This document shows positions 35,029 to 42,308 of a stretch of 64,000 bases of DNA, piece by piece. The first letter of the stretch is position 1. The number at the start of each line of letters is the position of its first letter. This DNA is from QHCA01 sp003244095 (GTDB lineage Bacteria > Actinomycetota > Actinomycetes > Mycobacteriales > QHCA01): the NCBI GenBank assembly GCA_038329965.1, contig JBBQNN010000010.1:1-64000 (forward strand), given 5' to 3'. The translations under genes were made by a program, and so were the position numbers. The notes below the pieces were generated by a model. The model searched no databases. It saw only the letters and a list, made by a program, of their open reading frames with translations, and was not told where the DNA came from.

Positions 35029-36852
35029 ATGGCTGCATCAAAGCCGCGGACGGTCATCGTCCTAGCTGCCTGCGGGTTCCTCCTGGCCGGCCTCGGGTAC
35101 GCGTCGCCCTCCAGCGCTTCCCCCGGCTCCAGCGACTCCACCGGTACAGACGGCTGTTCCGCGGGCGCCCGCACACTCGCACAACCCGGCTCGCACCTCT
35201 ACCCGGAAGTCGGAAACGGCGGCTACACCAGCGTTCACACGCTGGTCCACATGGTCTACGACGCCGACACGAACACGTTTCTGACCGGCAACCAGGTGGT
35301 ACTCACCCAGCGCGCCACCCAGTGCCTGACCAACTTCAGCCTGGACTTCGAACGGCGCTCCAACAACGCGGCCGAGGGCCCGAACATGGCCGTGCAGTCG
35401 GTCACCGTGAACGGCCGGGCCGCTCGGTTCAGGTTCGCCCAACCCGCCTATCCCGGCGACGCGAATGGGCCCGACGACCCGAACCCGGCAGCCCGTGAGG
35501 CATCACAGACCAACCCGGCCGGCGGTCCCGACCACAACCCGCTACCGCCCGCCTGCACACCGCAACTGCTCTCGGACAAGGCATCCGCCAGGCACTCGTT
35601 GAACGGGACGCAGTGTCCGGCCAACAAGCTCGTCATCACGCCCGCCCAACCGATCAGGGACCGGGCGAACTTCGAGGTCAAGGTCAACTACACCGGCCGG
35701 CCCGGAGTTCACAACGACGGCGACGGCGGCAGGGAAGGCTGGTGGCGCACACCGAACGGCGGGTTCGTGATCACCGAACCCATCGGAACGCAGGCCTGGA
35801 TGCCGCTAAACAACTACCCGACCGCCAAGCCCACCTACGACTTCTCCGACACGGTCACTGCCGGCCGGACGGTTGTCGCCAACGGCGTGCTTGGTTCGGT
35901 CAGGCACAACCGGCCCGACAACCAGTTCCCCGGCGGATCGGTCACCTGGAACTGGCGCTCGACCGCGCCGATCGCCAGCTATCTCGTCGAGAACAGCGTG
36001 GGCAAGTTCCACCTGACCGAGCGGACAGCCGACAACGGCACCAGGTACTACGTCGGCCAGGACGCCTCGATCAGCGCCGAACGGCAGAAAGAGAACCTGG
36101 CGATCATGAACGAGCACCAGGACATCACCGAGTACGAGAGCCTGTTCACCGGCGCCTATCCGTTCGCCTCCAACGGTGTCTTCGTCGGCACGCCCAAGGT
36201 AGGCGATCAGATGGAGATGCAGACAATGATCGTGTTCGACAACAGCAGAATCGACACGAGCACGTTCTACCACGAGAACATGCACCAGTGGTGGGGTGAC
36301 AACGTCGGTGAGTCCAGCATCGAGATGACATTCTTCAAAGAAGGCATGGCAGTCGTGTCCGAGATGCTGTTCGCCGCACGCAAAGCCGAGGCCAAGGCGG
36401 GCGGCCCGCAGTCGAAGAAGGGGCAGGCCGCGTTCCAGGCGAGCCTGGTCAAGCAGTTCGACAGGATATACCGCAGCAAGGGCAAGTTCTGGACCGTCGC
36501 ACCGTCGAACCCGGATGCGTTCAACCTGTTTGACGACAGCAACACCTACAACCGTCCAGGCGCCGCCTACATTGCACTGCGCCAAATTCTCGGCTCGACG
36601 AACTTCACCCAGGCCCTGCAGCAGATCCAGCGCGCGTACGGGGGCGGCACCATCACCGAGCCCCAGTTGGAGGCGGCCTTTGCCCACTGGCTGCCGGTAC
36701 AGACTGGAACCTGCCGGGCGCGGCTGAGCCAATTCTTCCGCCAATGGTTCGACACTGCCTACCCGGCCGGAGGCGGCAAGGATCGACCTCAACTCACCGG
36801 CCCTGGCCTCACCGGCCCCGGCTTCTACAGCGCCGGCGGAGGATGCGCCTAA
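35029..36852 (+). CDS. Secreted M1-family zinc aminopeptidase-like protein
   Basis: 607 residues. Sec signal peptide at 1-31 (KPRTVIVLAACGFLLAGLGYASPSSA). M1/gluzincin zinc site HENMH at 415-419 with the third ligand Glu438 in FFKEG, exactly 18 residues later. The N-terminal beta-sandwich contains several Cys likely in disulfides; the C-terminal helical part ends with QFFRQWFDTAYP and a Gly/Pro-rich tail. The GxMEN exopeptidase motif is replaced by GDQMEMQTMIVF, so aminopeptidase activity is uncertain. The start is the ATG at 35029. The gene uses more A/T-ending codons than its neighbours and sits beside a pseudogene, which suggests transfer. Confidence 0.85.
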   Translation: MAASKPRTVIVLAACGFLLAGLGYASPSSASPGSSDSTGTDGCSAGARTLAQPGSHLYPEVGNGGYTSVHTLVHMVYDADTNTFLTGNQVVLTQRATQCLTNFSLDFERRSNNAAEGPNMAVQSVTVNGRAARFRFAQPAYPGDANGPDDPNPAAREASQTNPAGGPDHNPLPPACTPQLLSDKASARHSLNGTQCPANKLVITPAQPIRDRANFEVKVNYTGRPGVHNDGDGGREGWWRTPNGGFVITEPIGTQAWMPLNNYPTAKPTYDFSDTVTAGRTVVANGVLGSVRHNRPDNQFPGGSVTWNWRSTAPIASYLVENSVGKFHLTERTADNGTRYYVGQDASISAERQKENLAIMNEHQDITEYESLFTGAYPFASNGVFVGTPKVGDQMEMQTMIVFDNSRIDTSTFYHENMHQWWGDNVGESSIEMTFFKEGMAVVSEMLFAARKAEAKAGGPQSKKGQAAFQASLVKQFDRIYRSKGKFWTVAPSNPDAFNLFDDSNTYNRPGAAYIALRQILGSTNFTQALQQIQRAYGGGTITEPQLEAAFAHWLPVQTGTCRARLSQFFRQWFDTAYPAGGGKDRPQLTGPGLTGPGFYSAGGGCA

Positions 36853-36919
36853 CGACGAGGCCCGGACCGACCCAGCAGACCCCACGGGACGGCCCTGATT
36901 CTCGCTCACCGGAAGACCT

Positions 36920-37648
36920 TCACGACCGGGCGATCAGGTCCGCGATGCCGTCGAGGATCCGCTCCAGACCGAAGTGGAACTCGGTGTCGAGATCGTCGTC
37001 GTCATCGAGCGCGCCGGAGGCGATCGCCCGATGCAGGGCGGGGAAGTCCTCAGCGGTGGTCAACCGGAGCAGCAGCGATCCGTACCCGGGCATGACGGGT
37101 GCGCCACCGGAGGCGGCAGCGATGTCGGCGGTGAGCGTGGCTTCGTTGCGGACGAAGCCGCTGATCAGCAGGACCGTCGACAGCTTCTGGCTCTCCGACA
37201 GCGGACTGCCCGCGAGTCCCTGCAGGGCGTTCTCCAGCCAGGCGACGTTGTTCGGCCCGATCGGCGGCGCGCTGATGGGCACGCGCAGCGCCCACGGCTG
37301 GCGCCGATAGGACCTGCGGATGCCCAGCGCCCATCGCGTCAGGCCGGCCCGCCAGTCCTCCCCGGGCGCGGCGGGGGGCGGCTTGCCCAGCCCGGTGTCG
37401 ACCATCAGCGTCAGCAGTTCGTCCTTGGCCGAGACGTAGCGGTAGAGGGACATCGTCGAGGCGCCGAGCTCGGCGGCCACTCGACTCATCGACAGCGCAC
37501 CGAGGCCGTCGACGAGGGCGATCTTGATCGCCGCGGCGACGATCTGCTCCAGGGTCAGGCCGCGCTTGGGCCCCCGGCTGGAACGGTCACGCAGCCCCCA
37601 CGCCAGCTCGATGCCGCCCGGGAGCTCCGGCCGGGTGCTCTCGTCCAC
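36920..37648 (-). CDS. TetR-family regulator (TetR_C tetracycline-type) of the DrrAB exporter
   Basis: 242 residues. Helix-turn-helix at about 33-77 (AAIKIALVDGLGALSMSRVAAELGASTMSLYRYVSAKDEL), followed by the TetR_C_1-type ligand domain (RRQPWALRVPISAPPIGPNN). Such regulators repress adjacent drug exporters and release on drug binding. The start is the GTG at 37646-37648, behind GGGAGGG. It is divergent from the drrAB-like genes; the palindrome at 37802-37841 is the likely operator. Confidence 0.9.
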   Translation of the reverse strand: MDESTRPELPGGIELAWGLRDRSSRGPKRGLTLEQIVAAAIKIALVDGLGALSMSRVAAELGASTMSLYRYVSAKDELLTLMVDTGLGKPPPAAPGEDWRAGLTRWALGIRRSYRRQPWALRVPISAPPIGPNNVAWLENALQGLAGSPLSESQKLSTVLLISGFVRNEATLTADIAAASGGAPVMPGYGSLLLRLTTAEDFPALHRAIASGALDDDDDLDTEFHFGLERILDGIADLIARS

Positions 37649-37690
37649 GCACCCTCCCGCACATCAGCACATCATGGCCACCGCGCTCAT

Positions 37691-37740
37691 GATCCAGGGA
37701 AGGTTAGTCCGGTGGCAACGGGACCGACCTTCCCTGGATC
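37691..37740. repeat. REP-like 50-bp hairpin between tetR and drrA
   Basis: The arms GATCCAGGGAAGGTTAGTCC (37691-37710) and GGACCGACCTTCCCTGGATC (37721-37740) pair at 18 of 20 positions around a 10-base loop. Two paired mismatches sit in the middle of the stem. It is far larger than a regulatory operator and looks like a dispersed palindromic element or a strong bidirectional terminator. Confidence 0.6.
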
Positions 37741-37743
37741 TTG

Positions 37744-37765
37744 GACGCCGGCCCGAGCGGGCGTC
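37744..37765. repeat. Second small hairpin next to the REP-like element
   Basis: GACGCC (37744-37749) and GGCGTC (37760-37765) form a perfect 6-bp stem, three bases after the large hairpin. The tandem arrangement resembles a composite REP element. Confidence 0.45.
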
Positions 37766-37801
37766 GATGCGGTCTTCCGTCGTTGACGCCCTCCGCCTGC
37801 T

Positions 37802-37841
37802 GTGTATATCGTACGCAGAACAATCTGCGGATGATATACGC
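37802..37841. promoter_or_regulatory. TetR operator upstream of the drrAB-like operon
   Basis: GTGTATATCGTACGCAG (37802-37818) and CTGCGGATGATATACGC (37825-37841) are inverted arms matching at 14 of 17 positions with a 6-base spacer. The palindrome ends 14 bp before the drrA start and just ahead of AGGAG (37845-37849). Placement and form fit a TetR_C_1 repressor site. Confidence 0.75.
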
Positions 37842-37855
37842 AATAGGAGCCTGGG

Positions 37856-38812
37856 ATGACACCGCTGGCGATCGAGGCGACCGGAGTGAGCAAGAGCTAC
37901 GGCTCGAACACCGTGCTGGACCTGCTCGACCTGCGGGTCGAAGCGGGCACCGTCTTCTCGATGCTGGGGCCGAACGGCGCCGGCAAGACGACGACGGTCC
38001 GCATCCTGGCCACCCTGAGCAGCCCCGACACCGGCCGGGCCCGGGTCGCCGGATACGACGTCGTGCGGCAACGGCACGACGTCCGGCGGCGGATCAGCCT
38101 CACCGGGCAGTACGCCGCCCTGGACGGGGCCCAGACGGGCACGGAGAACCTGACGATGATGGGCCGGCTCCTGCACCTGCCGGCCCGGGACGTCCGGGCC
38201 CGGGTACGGCAACTGCTCGCAGAGTTCGACCTGGCCGATGCCGCCGACCGACGAGTGGCCGGATATTCCGGGGGAATGCGCCGGCGCCTCGATCTGGCGG
38301 CCGGGCTCGTGGGTCGACCCGAGGTGATCTTCCTCGACGAGCCGACGACGGGCCTCGACCTGCGCAGCCGCCAAGCGATGTGGCGGGTCGTGTCGGACCT
38401 CGCCGCCTCCGGGGCAACCGTTTTCCTCACCAGACAGCAGCTCGACGAGGCCGATCGGCTCGCCGACCGCATGGCCGTGATCGACGCCGGCCGGATCGTC
38501 GCCGAAGGGACGCCCGCCGAGCTCAAGGCGCGGGTCGCCGGGCAGCGGCTGGACGTCCGGGCCGTCGACGCGGCCAGCTACGCCGACGTCCTCGGCCACC
38601 TCGGCCCGCGGGCCGTCCACGCCGACCCGTCGCAGCTGACCGTCGGCGTCGCGACGGACGGCGACGCCGCCCAGGTGCGAGGCCTGCTCGACGAGCTCGA
38701 CCCGGACCGGCACCGGATCAGCAGCTTCGCCGTGCACGCCGCGAGCCTCGACGACGTATTCCTGTCCCTGACCTGCCAGCGCCCCGTCGAGAGGGAACAC
38801 GGCGATGTCTGA
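37856..38812 (+). CDS. DrrA-type drug-resistance ABC transporter ATPase
   Basis: 318 residues. Energises drug efflux with the DrrB-like permease. Walker A GPNGAGKTT at 38-46, Q-loop SLTGQYAALDG, signature YSGGMRRRLDLA, Walker B VIFLDEPTTGLD, and FLTRQQLDEAD where most ABC proteins have the switch His; this Gln/Leu form is normal for the DrrA subfamily (LTTQYLDEAD). The C-terminal DrrA extension ends in SLDDVFLSLT. The ATG start has AGGAG 6 bases upstream. Controlled by the divergent TetR regulator and overlaps drrB by 8 bp. Confidence 0.93.
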   Translation: MTPLAIEATGVSKSYGSNTVLDLLDLRVEAGTVFSMLGPNGAGKTTTVRILATLSSPDTGRARVAGYDVVRQRHDVRRRISLTGQYAALDGAQTGTENLTMMGRLLHLPARDVRARVRQLLAEFDLADAADRRVAGYSGGMRRRLDLAAGLVGRPEVIFLDEPTTGLDLRSRQAMWRVVSDLAASGATVFLTRQQLDEADRLADRMAVIDAGRIVAEGTPAELKARVAGQRLDVRAVDAASYADVLGHLGPRAVHADPSQLTVGVATDGDAAQVRGLLDELDPDRHRISSFAVHAASLDDVFLSLTCQRPVEREHGDV

Positions 38813-39575
38813 CCACGCCGCCGTCTCCGTACTGACCGACAGCCAGACCATGATCACGCGGTCGTTCCGGCTCTCCCTGCGCAACGTCGACGGGCTGATC
38901 ACCGCGCTCGCCCTGCCGATCATGCTCATGGTGATGTTCGTCTACCTGTTCGGCGGAGCGGTACGCATCGGCGGTCGCTACGTCGACTACGTCGTGCCGG
39001 GCGTCCTGCTGGTGTGCGTCAGTTTCGGCGCCGCCACCACCGCGGTCAGCGTGGCGGCCGACCTGACCGGCGGCGTGATCGACCGCTTCCGGTCCATGGA
39101 CGTCCGCGGCGAGACGTTGCTCAACGGGCACGTCATGGCCAGCCTCGCCCGCAACCTGCTGTCCTCGGGGCTGGTGGTCGCGGTCGCCTTCGCGATCGGC
39201 TTCCGGTCGTCGGCCGGCCCGGTGCAGTGGCTGGCCGCCTGCGGCATCCTGTCGTTGTTCGTCCTGGCACTGTCCTGGGTGGCCGCGGCCATCGGGATCG
39301 CCGTACGGTCGGCCGAAGCCGCCAGCGGCGTGACCTTCCTGATCAGCTTCCTCGCCTACCCGAGCAGTGCCTTCGTGCCGATCCACACGATGCCGTCGTG
39401 GCTGCAGGGCTTCGCCGCGAACCAGCCGGTGACCTCGGTGGTGGACACGATCCGCGGACTCCTGCTGGGCGGCCCGGTCGCGCCGAGCGCCTGGCACGCC
39501 GTGCTGTGGAGTGTGGCCGTCATCGCCGCCTCCGCGGCGCTGTCGGGTGTGTTGTTCGGCCGGCGCACGACCTGA
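38805..39575 (+). CDS. DrrB-type ABC-2 permease
   Basis: 256 residues, six predicted membrane segments (about 35-55, 62-82, 115-135, 142-165, 170-190 and 230-250). ABC-2 family motifs: ALALPIMLMVMFVYLFGG and the PSSAFVPIHTMPSWLQGFAANQPVT segment before the last helix, characteristic of daunorubicin-type exporters. Forms the membrane channel for the upstream ATPase. Substrate is not known, though DrrAB pairs export anthracycline-like drugs. Overlaps the ATPase gene by 8 bp; convergent with the nuclease gene, 4 bp apart. Confidence 0.92.
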   Translation: MSDHAAVSVLTDSQTMITRSFRLSLRNVDGLITALALPIMLMVMFVYLFGGAVRIGGRYVDYVVPGVLLVCVSFGAATTAVSVAADLTGGVIDRFRSMDVRGETLLNGHVMASLARNLLSSGLVVAVAFAIGFRSSAGPVQWLAACGILSLFVLALSWVAAAIGIAVRSAEAASGVTFLISFLAYPSSAFVPIHTMPSWLQGFAANQPVTSVVDTIRGLLLGGPVAPSAWHAVLWSVAVIAASAALSGVLFGRRTT

Positions 39576-39579
39576 ACAC

Positions 39580-40431
39580 CTACAGCAACACCGACCAGGG
39601 CTCGCGCGCCGGTGCCGCCGCCTGACCCTCGGGGCAGTGCCGCCGGTAGTCGCACAGCCCGCAGCGCGGGCCGGTGCGGGGTGGGAACAACTGCTCGGCC
39701 GGGCCACCGGCGGCGAGGGTGTCGGTGGCCGTGACGATGTCGGCGGCGGTGTCCTCGGCCCGCCGCAGGTGCCGGGCCAGCGTCGCCTCGTCATGCTCGC
39801 TGGCGGCCACCGTGCCGCTGGGCAGGTGGTGCAGCTCCACCCGCCGGCACACCCGGCGCAGGGTGCGGGCGACCGCGAGGGCGTACAGCGCGAGGGAGCG
39901 CGAGCCGCGCACGTCGTCGGCGGTCGGCGGGCGGCGGCCGGTCTTGTAGTCGACGACGACGAGCTCGCCGTCGCGGTCGTCGATGCGGTCGACCCGGCCG
40001 GTCAGCGCCAGGCGCGCGGTCGGGACGCCGACCGTACGCTCGAGCCCGGCCGGCTCGTGGGCCGGATGCAGCGTCGCGACATAGCTCTCGACCCACCCGC
40101 GGGCGGCGCCCCGCCACTCGTCGGACTGTGCATCGTCGCGGTATCCCCCGGCCAGCCAGGCAGTCTCCAGCAGAGCGCCGGCGGCAGCCGGCGTGCGCCG
40201 GCCGACCGGCAGCTCCCACCAGGCGCGGAGGGTGTTGTGCACCGACACGCCGAGGGAGTTGTGCGCCCACGGCGGCCCCTTGGCCGGCGTGGGCCGGTCG
40301 AGGTAGGTCATCCGGTAGCGGCGCGGGCAGTCCTCGAAGGTCGCGAGCTTGGTCGGCGTGCACGACAGCAGCCGCTGTGGCATCCCGGTCATGTCACTGT
40401 CAAAGCCGAGCTGCACCGGCATCGCCGTCAT
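39580..40431 (-). CDS. RecB-like PD-(D/E)XK nuclease with iron-sulfur cysteines
   Basis: 283 residues. Stand-alone exonuclease domain: SCTPTKLATFEDCPRRY at the N-terminus, nuclease core LTGRVDRIDDRDGELVVVDYKTG, and a C-terminal CGLCDYRRHC. The four cysteines (CPRRY ... C-x2-C-x5-C) match the iron-sulfur staple of AddB/Cas4-type nucleases, and the same arrangement occurs in AdnA in this window. Similar to the conserved Rv2119-type RecB protein. No adjacent CRISPR genes. ATGs at 40429-40431 and 40420-40422 are possible starts. Confidence 0.88.
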   Translation of the reverse strand: MTAMPVQLGFDSDMTGMPQRLLSCTPTKLATFEDCPRRYRMTYLDRPTPAKGPPWAHNSLGVSVHNTLRAWWELPVGRRTPAAAGALLETAWLAGGYRDDAQSDEWRGAARGWVESYVATLHPAHEPAGLERTVGVPTARLALTGRVDRIDDRDGELVVVDYKTGRRPPTADDVRGSRSLALYALAVARTLRRVCRRVELHHLPSGTVAASEHDEATLARHLRRAEDTAADIVTATDTLAAGGPAEQLFPPRTGPRCGLCDYRRHCPEGQAAAPAREPWSVLL

Positions 40432-40522
40432 ACTCCCGACGCTATCGGTGACCTATGACTGTGCCGTCACGACGAACCCCATGACACTCGACGCGACCAG
40501 AACCGGACGCCGGCGAAGCGGC

Positions 40523-41386
40523 TCATCCGGTCACCACGGGGCAACCGCTGCTCTGGGCCACCAGGGCCTCGTAGGCCGCCGGGTCGGTGAGATGGGCGCC
40601 CAGCCGGGTGGCCTTGTTGGTGCCGTGGAAGTCACTCGACCCGGTGGCCAGCAGGCCGAGGTCGACGGCGAGGCCGGCGAGGTGGCGCCGGTCGGCCTCG
40701 CTGTGGTCGACATGGTCGACCTCGAGCCCGGCCAGGCCCGCCGCGGCCAGCTCGGCGATCGCGTCGTCACCCACCGTGCGACCGCGCTTGCCGGCCGCGG
40801 CATGGGCGACGACCGGCACGCCTCCCGCGTCGCGGACCAGACGCACCGCCGCCACCGCGTCGGTCTCCTCCTTGCCGGCCCAGTAACGGCCCCGGGTACC
40901 CACCCAGTCCGGACCGAACGCAGCGTCAAGATCAGCTACGTGGCCGAGTCGCACCAGCGCCCGGGCGATGTGCGGGCGACCCACCGTGGCACCCCCGGCG
41001 TCGGCGAGTACCTCATCCCACGACACGTCCACACCGTCGGCCCGCAGGAGATCGACCATCCGCTGCCCGCGGACCAGCCGGCCGGTGCGGACCCTGCGGC
41101 GCTCGGCGGCCAGCGCCGGCTCCGCCGGGTCGAACAGGTACGCCAGCAGGTGCATGCTGACGCTCTCGGCTGCCGGGCCGGCGTAGGCGCAGGACAGCTC
41201 AGCCCCGCGCACCAGAGACAGCCCGGAAGGCAGCGCGCCGGCCGCCTCGGACCAGCCCCGGGTGGTGTCGTGGTCGGTCAGCCCGACGACGTCGAGACCG
41301 GCCGCCCGCGCCGCCCGCATCAGATCGGCTGGTGAGAGGGTCCCGTCGCTGGCGGTGGAGTGGGTGTGCAGGTCGATGTCCAGCAC
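40523..41386 (-). CDS. PHP-domain phosphoesterase (RNase AM/TrpH-like)
   Basis: 287 residues. PHP metal motifs are complete: DLHTHSTASDG at 5-15, GLTDHDTTRGW, PHIARALV, VPVVAHAA and a final SSDFHG. Family members include the 5'-3' exonuclease RNase AM (YciV) and 3',5'-nucleotide phosphatases. Start GTG near 41386 behind GGGGAGG. The gene is 31 bp downstream of the PH-domain gene and likely shares its transcript. In other actinobacteria this family occurs close to DUF6758 proteins, one of which is encoded at 54 kb. Confidence 0.88.
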   Translation of the reverse strand: MLDIDLHTHSTASDGTLSPADLMRAARAAGLDVVGLTDHDTTRGWSEAAGALPSGLSLVRGAELSCAYAGPAAESVSMHLLAYLFDPAEPALAAERRRVRTGRLVRGQRMVDLLRADGVDVSWDEVLADAGGATVGRPHIARALVRLGHVADLDAAFGPDWVGTRGRYWAGKEETDAVAAVRLVRDAGGVPVVAHAAAGKRGRTVGDDAIAELAAAGLAGLEVDHVDHSEADRRHLAGLAVDLGLLATGSSDFHGTNKATRLGAHLTDPAAYEALVAQSSGCPVVTG

Positions 41387-41417
41387 GGCCTCCCCTGACG
41401 ACAGCGGTGAACGAGGC

Positions 41418-41993
41418 TCAGGCGTCGGCCCCGGTCTCGTCCGGCCCGGGGCTCATCGTGTCCGCGATCGGCTTGCCCAGGTGGGGATCCTCGCCGAACA
41501 TCATCGCGCAGACCGTCTCGTAGAGGTCGTCGGGTGAAGGCAGCCGGTCGATCGTGCGGAGCGCCTGGTCCTGGCCGGCCGACTCGATGATGAACGTGCC
41601 CCAGCCGAACACCCGTCCGAAGAGGCTGCGCTGGTAGCTCATGTCCGTCACGCGGGCCAGCGGCATCATGGCGACCTTCCGCGTCACCAGCCCGGTGACC
41701 ATCATGATGCGGCGATCGGTGACGATGAAGCGGTCTTCGTTCCACTCGGCGAGCCGGAAGAGGAAGTTGGCGATGAGCGCGAGGGCGGCGAGCCAGATCG
41801 CGTCGTAGAGCGGCCCGGAGTGCTTGGACAACTGCCCGGTGACATAGCCCGCGGTGAACAGCCCCAGCAGGGCAGCCGTGAACGACGGCACGATCAGCGA
41901 CCAGTGCAGCCGCTGGTTGACCGCGATCTCCTCCGAGGGCACGAGGTACTGCCCACCCGGCTCCATCCTCGGACGCAGTGGCGATGCGGTCAT
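41418..41993 (-). CDS. PH-domain (bPH2/YdbS-like) membrane protein
   Basis: 191 residues. Two adjacent membrane segments (about 32-50 and 62-80) followed by a bacterial PH domain: RFIVTDRRIMMVTGLVTRKVAMMPLARVTDMSYQRSLFGRVFGWGTFIIESAGQ. This is the YdbS/bPH2 pattern. The role is unknown; relatives localise at the membrane. The start is the ATG at 41991-41993, 4 bp after the stop of the 52-residue membrane gene; longer readings to 42125 cover that gene. Confidence 0.85.
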   Translation of the reverse strand: MTASPLRPRMEPGGQYLVPSEEIAVNQRLHWSLIVPSFTAALLGLFTAGYVTGQLSKHSGPLYDAIWLAALALIANFLFRLAEWNEDRFIVTDRRIMMVTGLVTRKVAMMPLARVTDMSYQRSLFGRVFGWGTFIIESAGQDQALRTIDRLPSPDDLYETVCAMMFGEDPHLGKPIADTMSPGPDETGADA

Positions 41994-41997
41994 CCCA

Positions 41998-42156
41998 TCA
42001 TTTTGCCAGGTGGGTGAAGAAAGCGGCGAGCTGACTTGCAGCGTGCGCCAAACCGTCGCCAACTCCCCTGACCGCCTTGGCGGCCTGGACGGGCTGGCTG
42101 AGGAGGTAAAAGACCAGGAAGGCAACCACCAGCCAGGTCAAGACCTTCTTCACCAT
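41998..42156 (-). CDS. 52-residue single-pass membrane protein
   Basis: A short gene read directly from sequence. N-terminus MVKKVLTWLVVAFLVFYLLS is a membrane segment flanked by lysines; the rest (AAKAVRGVGDGLAHAASQLAAFFTHLAK) forms an amphipathic Ala-rich helix. The stop is 4 bp before the PH-domain gene, so the two are translated from one message. AAGGAG lies upstream of the ATG at 42154-42156 but with long spacing. The reading uses G/C-biased codons and there is no overlapping alternative. It may be a small partner of the PH-domain protein. Confidence 0.65.
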   Translation of the reverse strand: MVKKVLTWLVVAFLVFYLLSQPVQAAKAVRGVGDGLAHAASQLAAFFTHLAK

Positions 42157-42296
42157 GTTGACCGCTGAGCTCCTTCACATGCGGGCGAACCGGTACTGCC
42201 TAGTTCTACCGCGTCGGAGGAAAACATTTCGGACACCACGCCGACGGCACGTTGTCATCTCGCTCGGTTCGCCGCTCTGCTCCTTGCTCACTCAAC

Positions 42297-42302
42297 TAAA
42301 CT
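42297..42302 (+). promoter_or_regulatory. -10 box for leaderless tldD transcript
   Basis: TAAACT is followed by 6 bases and then the tldD ATG at 42309, placing the transcript start at or next to the A of the start codon. No ribosome site is visible upstream. Confidence 0.5.
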
Positions 42303-42308
42303 GCCTGA

